Positions 54,969-64,000 of a stretch of 64,000 nt of DNA are shown here, in pieces. The DNA is from Corinectria fuckeliana. Taxonomy: Eukaryota; Ascomycota; Sordariomycetes; Hypocreales; Nectriaceae. The notes under the pieces are model-generated. The model did no database searches and had not been told where the DNA came from. It saw nothing but the letters and a program-made list of their open reading frames with translations. The stretch covers positions 1-64,000 of the forward strand of contig WPDH01000062.1 of NCBI GenBank assembly GCA_019137255.1, in the 5' to 3' direction. Both the position numbers and the translations under genes were made by a program. Numbering within the stretch: position 1 is the stretch's first letter; each line of letters begins with the position of its first letter.

Positions 54969-56118
54969 ATGCGTCTCTCCACCCTCCCCCTTGCGCTGAT
55001 CGCCTCCTCCGCGGGCACCGCCGCTGCCGCACAAAAGACCAACTGCGCCAAGGGGCTGTACATGGTCGTCGCGCGCGGCACCGGCGAGAGCAAGGGCGGC
55101 GGCATCTTCGGCAGCACCGTCGCCGAGGACATCGCGGCCAAGATCGACGGCTCCATCATCGAGCCGCTGGACTACCCGGCGTCCTTCACCGACCCCAGCT
55201 ACACCGAGTCGGAGATTGACGGCGTCCAGGAGATGCACCACCTCATCCTGGACTACCACAAGGCGTGCCCCGACGGGAAGATTGCCGTCTTGGGCTACTC
55301 GCAGGTAATTTGATTACCCAAGAGACAAGGGCAGCTGGGACACATTGGTTTGCTGACTTTCGGCGCAGGGCGGCCAAGTCGCCGACGATACCTTCTGCGG
55401 CGGAGCGGGGGGCGGCTTCTCGGAGCTTGAACCACTGCCAGCTGACCTCGTCAAGAACTACGGTGAGTAGAGCCATCTCCAGAGCTTCGATCCTCATCCT
55501 CGCCCGCCGACGGCGTGACCGGCTCGCTGACGGGAACCGTGTACTAGTCGCCGCCATCGTCCTCTTCGGCGACCCCAGCCACGTGGCCAAAGCTACGTTC
55601 AACCGCGGAACGAGCAAGAAAGACGGTGTATGTTGTGCTGCCCGGGACTTCGTGTCACCGTCACCCTACGATGAGAGACAGACAGAGAGACTAATCCGCG
55701 AAACCATTTCTAGGTCTTCGCCCGTGATAATGTCACCTTCTGCGAGGAGCACTACCGCGACATTCTGCGGTCGGTCTGTGACACCGGTGACACCTACTGC
55801 GATGGCGGCAACGACGTAGAGGTCCATGGCTCGTACTTTGAGACGTACGACAAGTTTGCCGTCGATTTCGTTGTCGGGCGGTACAAGGTGCTCAAGGGCG
55901 CTTCTGTGCCCACCAGGTCTGCCAGCGAGCCTGAGACCACCACTGGGATCGTCTCGATCTTCACCTCTGGATCTGCTTCCTCGGCCTCTGCAACTGCTTC
56001 ACCCTCTTCGACCCCATCGGCGGCTGACGAGCCAAATGCTGCTTCCCAGCATGCACTGTATCTGCTTCCCATGATAGCAGCCGTTCTCGTATGCACCATT
56101 ACGAATTCAATTGTATAG
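54969..56118 (+). CDS. CE5 cutinase/acetylxylan esterase, GPI-anchored
   Basis: Four exons (54969-55304, 55369-55462, 55548-55627, 55714-56118) encode 304 aa; introns are 64, 85 and 86 nt with GTAATT, GTGAGT and GTATGT donors. This is a secreted serine hydrolase of carbohydrate esterase family 5. A signal peptide (MRLSTLPLALIASSAGTAAA) is followed by GLYMVVARGTGES, the catalytic GYSQGGQ with Ser 111, and near the end of the domain GDTYCDGGNDVEVHGSY, which supplies the Asp and His of the triad and resembles acetylxylan esterases more than cutinases. A Ser/Thr/Ala-rich linker and a hydrophobic C-terminus (ALYLLPMIAAVLVCTI) predict GPI anchoring, which is unusual among secreted CE5 enzymes and suggests action at the wall or surface. 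Confidence 0.9.
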
Positions 56119-56473
56119 AAGAACTGGATGTTAGGCGTGCCGTGACAGACAACTTGGAGAGGGAAGAGAAGCAAGAGCAGGTTTCTAGTTTTCCAAGCAG
56201 ATTATCTGTTGGGTAACATAGAGCCCCGTCCGTATGGGTAGTTTAATACATAATCCCCCTTCCCCTTGATCCTCCTATCCGGTTTATCCTCGTTTGTGTA
56301 GTTAGTCACCGAGACTTGACTCGAAGTTGGTGGCCGCGGAATCTACTCAGAAAAGCTATGAGACAGCGAAGAGCAACAATGCTGCAATCTGGAAACGAAG
56401 CGCTGTTAGAAAAGAACTCAAACCTGAAGCAAAGTGAAGGGGATATACTGACTGAAAGTTTCCTTGCTTGTCT
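56119..56473. other. Short region between convergent genes
   Basis: This 355-bp region between the CE5 stop and the stop of the hypothetical gene shows no features. Confidence 0.5.
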
Positions 56474-57010
56474 TTACTTATTAGCCCGAGGAGCACCCAG
56501 ACCACAACAGAACCACTTCTTCCACCAAGTCATCGCGTGCGTCGTCGCCTTGGGTCTCTTCACACCGTTTTCGAGCTTCTTGGTAAACCTGCCCTTCCGC
56601 TTCATGTGCTCCTTCTCAAAGTTCCAAGGCGTGCCGTTGTTCTTGTACCCCTCACACGCCGTGAGAACCTGGATCTGGTGCAGCGGAGACAAGTAGCGGT
56701 GACTCAAGTTCTTGGTGGTGAGGATATACTCGGGCTTCATCTTGACGCCTAGACGCATCGCCCCCATTACCAGCAAGGCACACATGTCGTCGCTAGCGAG
56801 TTCCGTCTCCTGGCAATGGAGGTAGCGGATGTCAATCTCCTCAATGACGGCGTCGAGAAAGCCGTTCTGAAGCAAATGCGTGAGGCGGGGGCGCTGCTCG
56901 GGCTGGGCGTAGAAGATGGTGAACGCCTCGGTGTCTTCGCTCTCGGGGAAGACGATGAGCTCGCGGGCGAGATCATCTATCAGCTCGTAGTATGCCTTTG
57001 CTTCTTCCGT
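56474..57010 (-). CDS. Hypothetical protein, terminal exon
   Basis: An open frame of 178 codons begins right after a TTCCAG acceptor at 57011 and ends at 56474. An in-frame TAG lies just upstream at about 57029, so at least one earlier exon must exist or the gene is truncated; I could not find a start with a proper donor in the next 200 bp. The sequence is protein-like: TEEAKAYYELIDDLARELIV, then helical segments (HLLQNGFLDAVIEEIDIRYL) and a very basic C-terminus (HMKRKGRFTKKLENGVKRPK; WWKKWFCCG). I do not recognise a family. Confidence 0.5.
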   Translation of the reverse strand, partial: TEEAKAYYELIDDLARELIVFPESEDTEAFTIFYAQPEQRPRLTHLLQNGFLDAVIEEIDIRYLHCQETELASDDMCALLVMGAMRLGVKMKPEYILTTKNLSHRYLSPLHQIQVLTACEGYKNNGTPWNFEKEHMKRKGRFTKKLENGVKRPKATTHAMTWWKKWFCCGLGAPRANK

Positions 57011-60000
57011 CTGGAAGAGGCTGGTTCCCTAATCAGTCATCTTTGGCGGGGTGCTTGAAGGGTGTTGTGGGCTTCGTGGCTTTGAAAGGCGAGTTGGTGT
57101 TCTGGTACCGAGGAGAAACAAGCGTGAGGAAGCAAAGGGTAGATGCAAAAGTGAGTGTCTCAGCCCACAACGAAATATTTAAACAACTTTCGAATCAGGG
57201 CTTGAATAGAAAACGTAGTAAACGAGGAGTGTGGTGGCAGAAGACGAGTTGGCACGAGGAGTGTGGTGGAAGAAGACGAGTTGGCACGAGGAGTGTGGCG
57301 GTAGAAGACGAGTTTGTCAGCGAGTAAAGGGTAAACAGAAAGTAAACAAAAAAGACGGCAACGAGGACAAACGAGCATTCGCTAATCATCACCTGCAGCA
57401 AGCCGTTGACAACTGCTGACTCCTCCTTTATCGTTCATACCCCACCACCCCTTGATTTTAGGAAAAGAGGACAAGCTTATCAACACGAGAAAATTCCCTT
57501 TTGATCTGACCTACTTTATACAAGAATGAGTTGGAATACAGCATCTGCGACTTGCTCCTCCCAGGCAACATCGTTCCGCCATTTTGAACCTCTGAGCTCT
57601 GCGTCGGTCGGCCGGTGTAACAATCTCCCTCCTGCTATAGCACGGTAAGTTTTTCTTTATGCTGATCTCGTCCCAGAACCTGACGATTCATGCTCAGAGT
57701 GGCGCGTGAGTGCGCTTGATGAACCCGAGGTCGAAGCAATCACGACATATAGTGCAGAGACTTGAGAAGTAACACGGTGCCTCTGTTGAGAAACACGCCA
57801 ACACCAGGATTACTGACATATCTTTGACTAATTCATGGCCCTGAGCCAAGTTCCTGGTATTCTAGAACTATCCCAACCTAAGTCTTCTCGGCCTCAGATG
57901 ACGCCTCCCAGCAGAAATGCCGAGCTCCTTCTCCCACGCACGTACAAAGACGAGACAGCACCCCGAACGCTACGGACCACCCTGCTAGGCAACTATCGAG
58001 AAATAAGCTACAGCGCTCCTCCAACGATTTCGCCATCATGCTTCTCCATCGTCCTCAGCTGAAGTGTGTGACTTCCTGTTGTGCAGACTACTCGAAGGAG
58101 ACAATATGCCCTGCACGAAGAACCTCTGGACGATTGCGGTAATGCTACACCCCATACTAGACAATTTACCCTTCGGAAAGTATATTGCGTCCCGTCTTCC
58201 CCCCCCTTGTCGACAACGGCGATGATGAACGCATTGCCTACAGAGGTATTGTCTTTCTTTTCCTGCTCGATTCGGTTGCATTTGGCCATAGTTGCTCACC
58301 CTCAACCAACATCACGAACGGCTTATATGCCATAATACCGGCCTTGGACTAAGATGACGTGATTGAGGATACTGAGGATGCACAGAAAACTCTAGATGGC
58401 CGAGGATTCTTTTGACTATCGTGGTGAGCGGCTGGGAGACTGCTCTCAGGCAGCTAGCTGTTGTGGCAGCAATGTTAACGTCGCGCAGCAGGATGCCATC
58501 AGCATCTCATTTAGGAAGGGGGCGTGAATACTCACTGCGAAGAATCATATATGCAAGTGTTGACGATCTTCATCCCCAGGAATCAGGCACTTATATGTAC
58601 TAGTACTAGTTACGGAGTGTATGGTAATGAAGAGATCTTGCGCTGCACCAGCGTCCTCGGGCGGAACGACTAAACTAGGAGCAAGAATCGCAACGATTTC
58701 GACCCAGACGACGCCGAGGCCACCGAGAATGATCCACTCCTTCCGTTGATGACTTTATTCCGTCGACTCAAATGTCATCAAAACCTACTGCGATACTCAA
58801 ACCTTGCCTGTTCTCGCCGACACAAGACTGAGGTCTGAAAAGACTCCCACAAAAAGACCCCCACGAAAAGATTAGTCGCCAAATGTTGCCATGCTACAGG
58901 AGCGAGAGACAACAATCTCGCCAGGGGCTAGGCTGGCGCTGCCTGTGCTGTGCAAAGTTTGAACTAATACCGGGCTGCTAGACGGAGTAAGAAGTTCCAC
59001 ATACTGACACGAAACTAATGAGGCTGTCGTTAGTGACGAAGAACGCGGTTGTGGCGAGTGTTCGGCCAGGGAATACTCAGACCGTGAAAGATGATCTGTC
59101 CCACGAAACCGACAGTGAGACGAGAAACAACGGCCAGAATATTGAGCAGTCTCACGGCTATGAGAGGTTAGTGAGAGTCATGAATGTTTATAATTACTAA
59201 CAACGACTTGCGCTTCGAGATCCATTACGCTAAGAGATTGTACACAGGCTTACCATAAATGAGAACGAAATCAGGACGACATCCCCGACGACGATCATCG
59301 AGATGACCTTGGCTCCTCCAAACATACACATCTTTCACCAAGCTTTTATCGCGATAGTGTGATGGGATCTGGGAAGCTCTGATCCAGAGCAAAAAATAAA
59401 CGAGGCCTGAGAAGGAGCAAGGAAGGCTGACATGGCCCAATTCTTCGCTGTAACTTGGCATTTTCCTCATTGATCATGGGAGTTTGATGGAGAGTGTCAA
59501 ATCACTGGAAGCATCCACCACCTTTAGGCTCCTGCCTTCCTTGATGGGTAGCAGTCTCGCCTCTGACCAGCTCAGTATAGTTGATCCAGGGCGTACAATG
59601 ACCGGTCCGAGCCATGCGTAGACTATAGGGAAGACACAAGTAATGCATCCATAGCACATTATTTACCTGTCATCTCCACCTCCCTTCAAAAGTGGCCTGC
59701 CCTCAATGGTATACGTGATGCAAGTTTTGCTCTCTGGCCCCCCAGCTCTGACGCCATGGCAACTCCACAGCCTCTTCAAGTTCATTTTTGGTGTTTAGTC
59801 CACTTTTGCTTCGTGCGATCCCGACAACCCCATAACCACGAGAGCTCTAAACTGTGACGAAGACCAAGAAATATATATAAATAGAACCGCGTTCCGTACT
59901 ACGTACATATTCCTCCTATCTAATCTGCAAAATTAGGTAGCGCCTCCGGTGGATCTGGTGGATACAGCACCCTGTCTTTAATTAACAAGGGGCACTAAAA

Positions 60001-60150
60001 AGCAAGCAAGGGACTTTTATTAAGCAGTCACGATCGCGACCGCGTAAAGCATTTGTTTTTCTCTCCTTATCTTTCCAACTTAACCTGTCCTTCTCTCTCT
60101 TCATCGCCAACAACCAGCCCACCCGTTGAACCATCAACCCACAGCACATC
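57011..60150. other. Long intergenic region
   Basis: This 3.1-kb stretch has a 32-bp tandem repeat at 57224-57315, otherwise short frames without recognisable domains. The peroxiredoxin promoter is at the right end, with a TATATATAAATAG stretch near 59870 and CT-rich leader. Confidence 0.5.
57224..57315. repeat. 32-bp tandem repeat, 2.9 copies
   Basis: The unit GAGGAGTGTGGTGGCAGAAG plus ACGAGTTGGCAC repeats at 57224, 57256 and 57288 with two or three substitutions; the third copy is cut short. There are no spacers. Confidence 0.9.
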
Positions 60151-60870
60151 ATGTCTTCGGCATTCGTTCAGCGCCCGGCCCCGGGCTTCAAGGCCATGAC
60201 CGTCTTCGCAGGCGGCGAGTTCAAGGAGATTTCTCTATCTGACTACCTTGGCCAGTGGTGAGTGGGCTTGCGGACCCCGCGCAACGCGACGTCCTGTTGG
60301 ATGTACTGTTACTGACATCGATTGCGCAGGGTCGTCCTTCTCTTCTACCCCATGGACTTCACTTTCGTCTGCCCTACCGAGATCGTCCAGTACAACGAGG
60401 CGCTGTCCCGCTTCCGCGGCATCAACACGTCGGTCCTCGCCATCTCGACCGACTCACACTTCTCCCACCTGGCGTGGCAGTCCCAGCCTCGCAAGCAGGG
60501 CGGTCTCGGCCCCGACCTAGAGCTCCCGCTCGTGGCCGACCGCTCCATGGCCATCTCGCGGAGCTACGGCGTGCTGCTCGAGGACGAGGGGGTTGCGCTC
60601 CGCGGCCTGTTCATCATCGACCCCAAGGGCACGCTGCGCCAGATCACCGTCAACGACCTGCCGGTTGGCCGGAACGTCGAGGAGACGATCCGCCTGGTTG
60701 AGGCTTTCCAGTTCACCGATGAGCACGGCGAGGTCTGCCCGGCCGGCTGGATGAAGGGCAGCAAGACCATGAAGCCCGATCCCAAGGGAAGCTTGGAGTA
60801 CTTTGCTGCTCAGTCTGAGGAGGGGACCAACGGACACACGAACGGGAACAAGCGGGCGCGAGTTGAGTAA
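60151..60870 (+). CDS. Typical 2-Cys peroxiredoxin
   Basis: Exons 60151-60257 and 60330-60870 encode 215 aa; the 72-nt intron has GTGAGT, a CTGAC branch and CGCAG, and splits a Trp codon. The enzyme reduces H2O2 and organic peroxides with thioredoxin. The peroxidatic Cys 50 lies in DFTFVCPTE and the resolving Cys 172 in EVCPAGW, the typical 2-Cys layout. The GGLG motif (residues 93-96) and a YF pair in the C-terminal helix (SLEYFAAQ) are the two marks of peroxiredoxins that are easily over-oxidised. After the helix comes a short basic tail, NGHTNGNKRARVE, absent from yeast Tsa1, which could be a weak nuclear signal. No targeting peptide is seen, so it is probably cytosolic. Confidence 0.93.
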
Positions 60871-61473
60871 ATCGGGCCAGATGGAACCATCACAGCTTCA
60901 TGACAAGTGTGCGGAAGAAGTAGAGCAGCCAAAGGGTCATACAATAAATGTAAGATAGCTTAGACTAGACTTGATAAACAAGTTTAATCAAGGCCGAATT
61001 GTCACTACCACGCTTGGAAAGAAGTGCTCTTGGGCTTCACCAACTCAGCACACGTGTTGTAGTTGGCTAAGGATCGCATGGCGATAATGTGAAGCCACCC
61101 TGGTGACAATGCAGAAGCTGCATCTCCGAATGAAAGGTATCGATCGAGCAAAGGCCAAAATCAACTTCTAGCATTTGCCAGTCCAAGTTAGGCTTGATGT
61201 CCGGGATTCTCTTGCCGCGTTCCTCCAACTGTAGGAGTTGTCTCGCTCAGCATGTCATTGCTAAGCTCTTCTGCGGTAGCCAATCACCTCGAAAGGTCTT
61301 GCTGCAGCCTTTTAGGCTAAGGCGGCTCAGGCCCGTGACACCTACGTAAGTAGTAAGAAGAGAAACCCCTCGATTGGAGTAAAAGAATTAGTTGTTGTAT
61401 CCTTGGAACTCCATCATCGGGAAGATCTCTTTGTATTCCTCAAAAGCTGGTTTCTTTCCTCTACTCTCCGAGT
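60871..61473. other. Intergenic, nothing recognised
   Basis: This 603-bp stretch between the peroxiredoxin and the HET gene shows no frame or repeat. Confidence 0.5.
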
Positions 61474-63466
61474 ATGGATTCCCAGGGGACTTACAAGCCC
61501 TTGCGCCCTCGCGAGTTTAGGCTCTTGCACCTACAACCTGGAGAAGAGGAGATACGCATCGAGCTAGAGCCCGTCGCTCTCCACCAGGCTCCAGAACATG
61601 AGGCTATATCATACTGCTGGGGCACAGAAGTCGATACTCACACTGTGCACTGCCAAAACACGCCCCTTCAGGTCACGGAGAGCCTGTTTACTGCGCTAAA
61701 ACGGCTCCGGTTGCCCGACCAGCCTCGGACCCTCTGGGCTGATGCAGTCTGCATAAATCAAAATGATATTGCTGAGAGGATGGAACAAGTCAAGTTGATG
61801 AACGAGATATACTCGAGGCCAAGCCGCGTTCTTATCTGGCTTGGCGATGACACCACGGGTCTGGAAGGCGTTGAAGCGTCGATTAGTGAGGCTCTGACTC
61901 CTTTGCCACCCGAGACTCATGACAGCGAGGCTCTCAGAAAAGCGTAGCAGGATATGTTTCGGGAAGCTACAGTAGGTTCCCTTATCCGCACAACATCAAC
62001 TGCTTTTTTCGAGAAGGTCTGACTCGCCGATGGCTAGAAACTCCGCAGCGAAGGGAAACCAAACTTCAATGATCATAACTGGACGCCTATCAACAACCTC
62101 CTCTGTCACTCTTGGTTTGATCGTAAATGGATCATCCAAGAGGTTGTCATGGCCGATGATGGCGTTCCTAGAATCATGCTCTGCGGTCAGCTTCAGCTGT
62201 CTTGGGAAGATTTGGCTAGTGTGGCCTACCGGGTATTGGCATACGGCCTTCTCAATTCTATCTCGGGGCAGTCAGTCAGTAAGCGTTCTCTCTCTAGGTA
62301 TTGGAAAATAATTAACCGCGGGGTTCACAGTTAACTCAGTAGCCCCCTGCATGCTGTCGTTCTTTGCCCACAACGGTAGACCCATGCGCATGTTTGGCAA
62401 TGTTACAATGATCATGATGATCAAGCATTACGCTGCAAAGGGAAACTTGTTGGACTGCGTGATTGCAGCGGCTGCTTTCAAATGCTCGGATATGAGAGAC
62501 CACGTTTATGCGCTCCTAACACTCCCCCCTTTCCACAGTGACCTTCAACCCGATTACAGCCTCTCCATCGAACAAGCGTACACGCAATTCGCTCGCAAAA
62601 TCCTCGAGGTTGATCGAAACCTGAAGATCTTGGCTCTTGCTCCTCATGGGATCCTGGTGCCTGGCAATACTCCTGTGACGAGACTCAATCTTCCCTCGTG
62701 GGTGCCAGATCTGACTGCGCAAGGCATATGCAACCCACTAGTGTCATACACCATCCGACCACAGCTTTTCTTCGCCGGGGGGTCTCGGAAAGCATCAATC
62801 AGGATTTCGAAACAGGGAACCTTGCTGCATCTGAAGGGAAGGGCTGTGGACACGGTTAAAGCAATGGCTACCTGTCTTCACGACGTCGCCATGCCCACCG
62901 CGGCTGAGATCGCGCCCAAAGAAGGAATAGCGGACATGATTAAGATGTGGATCAGAAACTGGCTTCAAGAGTGCAACAACCTTGCTGCGGAGGTTGAGAA
63001 GGAGCGTACAGACTCGGCCCCGACTTGGAGACGGGACTTTGCCCGGACTATGATGTGTGACATGATCGGAATGCGCGACTCTATCACTGAAGAGGTCGTA
63101 TCCTCCGTCTTGGTCTACATGGACTACATATCTGGGTACTTCACAGAGAGCCTGGCACCGGAGGAGCTCGAACACGTCCTGGAGACAATATTCACCTACG
63201 GGCCTATGATAGAGCAATCCCTCGTAGCCATGTCCGGCAGCCGGCGATTCTGCACCACGGAGCATCACCGGTTTGCGCAGGTTCGCAACGAAACAGTGGT
63301 GGGGGACTTGATATTTGTCATTCTGGGTGTCGAGGTCCCGTACCTTCTGCGCCCGACAGGGAGGGGGACTTATACACTGATTGGCGAGGCGTTTCTCCTT
63401 GGGGCCATGAAGGGCGAGACATTGTCTGACAGTCAGTACGCGGATGTTACTATTTGTCTGGAGTAA
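61474..63466 (+). pseudogene. HET-domain protein gene with one premature stop
   Basis: Three exons, 61474-61971, 62038-62278 and 62331-63466, give 624 codons before the final stop, interrupted only by TAG at 61945-61947 (codon 158). Introns of 66 and 52 nt have GTAGGT...GCTAG and GTAAGC...TTCACAG ends, and both joins read smoothly (REAT/KLRSEG; GQSV/INSVAPC). HET domains drive incompatibility cell death between unlike fungal strains. The motifs are clear: HEAISYCWG, LWADAVCINQNDIAERMEQV and YSRPSRVLIWLGD in exon 1, then SWFDRKWIIQEVV in exon 2, and downstream RDHVYALLTL and PDYSLSIEQAYTQFA, usual in this family. The stop follows GCG and precedes CAG, so CAG to TAG would explain it, a RIP-type change. 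Without readthrough only a truncated HET domain is made. Confidence 0.8.
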
Positions 63467-63917
63467 AGCGTTTATCCAATTGGTTATTGGTATAACTAGT
63501 ATCCTCGGGTACCGTCTGTCTCGTCTTACGGTACTTTGCGACAAAGATCTTCGGAGACGGGACTGAGGTTTCCTAATTCGTGCCCTGCTTGCGAAACTTG
63601 CCTACCCGTGACACTCCAGTAGAATACTTGTCCATGAAAGAGGGGCTTCTATCCGTCGCAGAGGGTGCTGAGTGGACATGTGCCTCATGCTTAGCAAGCT
63701 GGCATAGTTGGTTGCAAGATGCGATTGGCGGATGAAAGTCTGACATTCAGAGAGTTGAGCTGATAGCATCGGGATAGAATATACTCAGGCTGATTTCTTC
63801 TGGTAGGACGTATACACACTAAGTATAATGTATATCTATAAAGGTATGTTCCCTCTTTATGCGCTCGTCAGCTCTCCAACATTTATTTCCCAGCCTAAGC
63901 CAGGTCAAGAAAACACA
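63467..63917. promoter_or_regulatory. Promoter of the right-edge gene
   Basis: This 451-bp stretch includes a TATA-like stretch TGTATATCTATAAAGG at about 63829-63844, some 75 bp before the ATG at 63918, and a CT-rich leader. Confidence 0.5.
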
Positions 63918-64000
63918 ATGAAGTCCATCTATTTCATCACTTTTGCAGCCACTCTTACGACTAGTCGGCCTACCGCTAGAGTAGGCGGCGACAACATGGC
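63918..64000 (+). CDS. Start of a secreted protein (cut by window edge)
   Basis: The ATG at 63918 follows a TATA-like box and an AAAACACA leader in good context. The first residues, MKSIYFITFAATLTTSRPTA, look like a short signal peptide. The frame is open to the window end (27 codons). The family cannot be told. Confidence 0.5.
   Translation, partial: MKSIYFITFAATLTTSRPTARVGGDNM

Noticed and set aside
57224..57315. Repeats that could be taken for a CRISPR array
   Set aside because: The units are contiguous without spacers, and the genome is eukaryotic.
61886..61947. GTGAGG...GCGTAG as an intron removing the HET stop codon
   Set aside because: Its 62 nt would shift the frame and break the clean join at the next intron.

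Overview
This window comes from the nuclear genome of a filamentous ascomycete. I infer Sordariomycetes, perhaps Sordariales, from three things: short introns with GTRNGT donors, CTRAY branch sites and YAG acceptors; GC-rich coding DNA beside AT-rich blocks that look mutated by RIP (repeat-induced point mutation: C to T and G to A, with stops scattered through former coding frames); and fungus-specific families (HET, FTA2-like, NST1, Zn2Cys6, JEN-type transporter). There are no operons; genes stand alone, often 1-5 kb apart.

Left part (1-11.5 kb). An AT-rich repeat block (1-1060) adjoins a frameshifted gene relic (1243-2136). Next come an intact two-exon FTA2-like, kinase-fold gene and a divergent reductive iron-uptake pair: an FTR1 permease (minus) and a FET3 multicopper ferroxidase (plus). 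They share a 590-bp promoter with an exact ATCWGATAA site for a SreA-type GATA repressor. FTR1 is intact; FET3 carries a frameshift and has no visible signal peptide. A large TPR protein and a decayed GFA/CENP-V family gene follow.

Middle (12-31 kb). A four-exon JEN-type monocarboxylate:H+ symporter lies near a Zn2Cys6 transcription factor with two unusually long introns. A complete Ty1/copia retrotransposon (22403-27690) has 114-bp LTRs, an AGAAC target duplication and an initiator-tRNA-Met-type primer site, but its coding frames are destroyed by RIP-like mutation. A RHO2-type GTPase gene follows, with a 6-nt microexon.

Right part (31-64 kb). After about 5 kb without a recognisable gene come NST1, a Cys-rich single-span membrane protein, an I78 protease inhibitor, a TMA20/MCT-1 homologue, a proline-rich disordered protein followed by a degenerate repeat array, a nucleotidyltransferase-like protein, a second Cys-rich single-span membrane protein, a GPI-anchored CE5 esterase, a hypothetical protein, a 2-Cys peroxiredoxin, a HET-domain gene stopped by one TAG codon, and the start of a secreted protein at the right edge.

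Functionally, FTR1 and FET3 form one complex. The rest are mostly independent housekeeping, wall or surface, and allorecognition genes. I found no wholly new system. The most unusual items are the RHO2 microexon, the FET3 frameshift beside an intact FTR1, the single-stop HET gene, and the splice-site-bearing repeat array at 44.3-45.5 kb.
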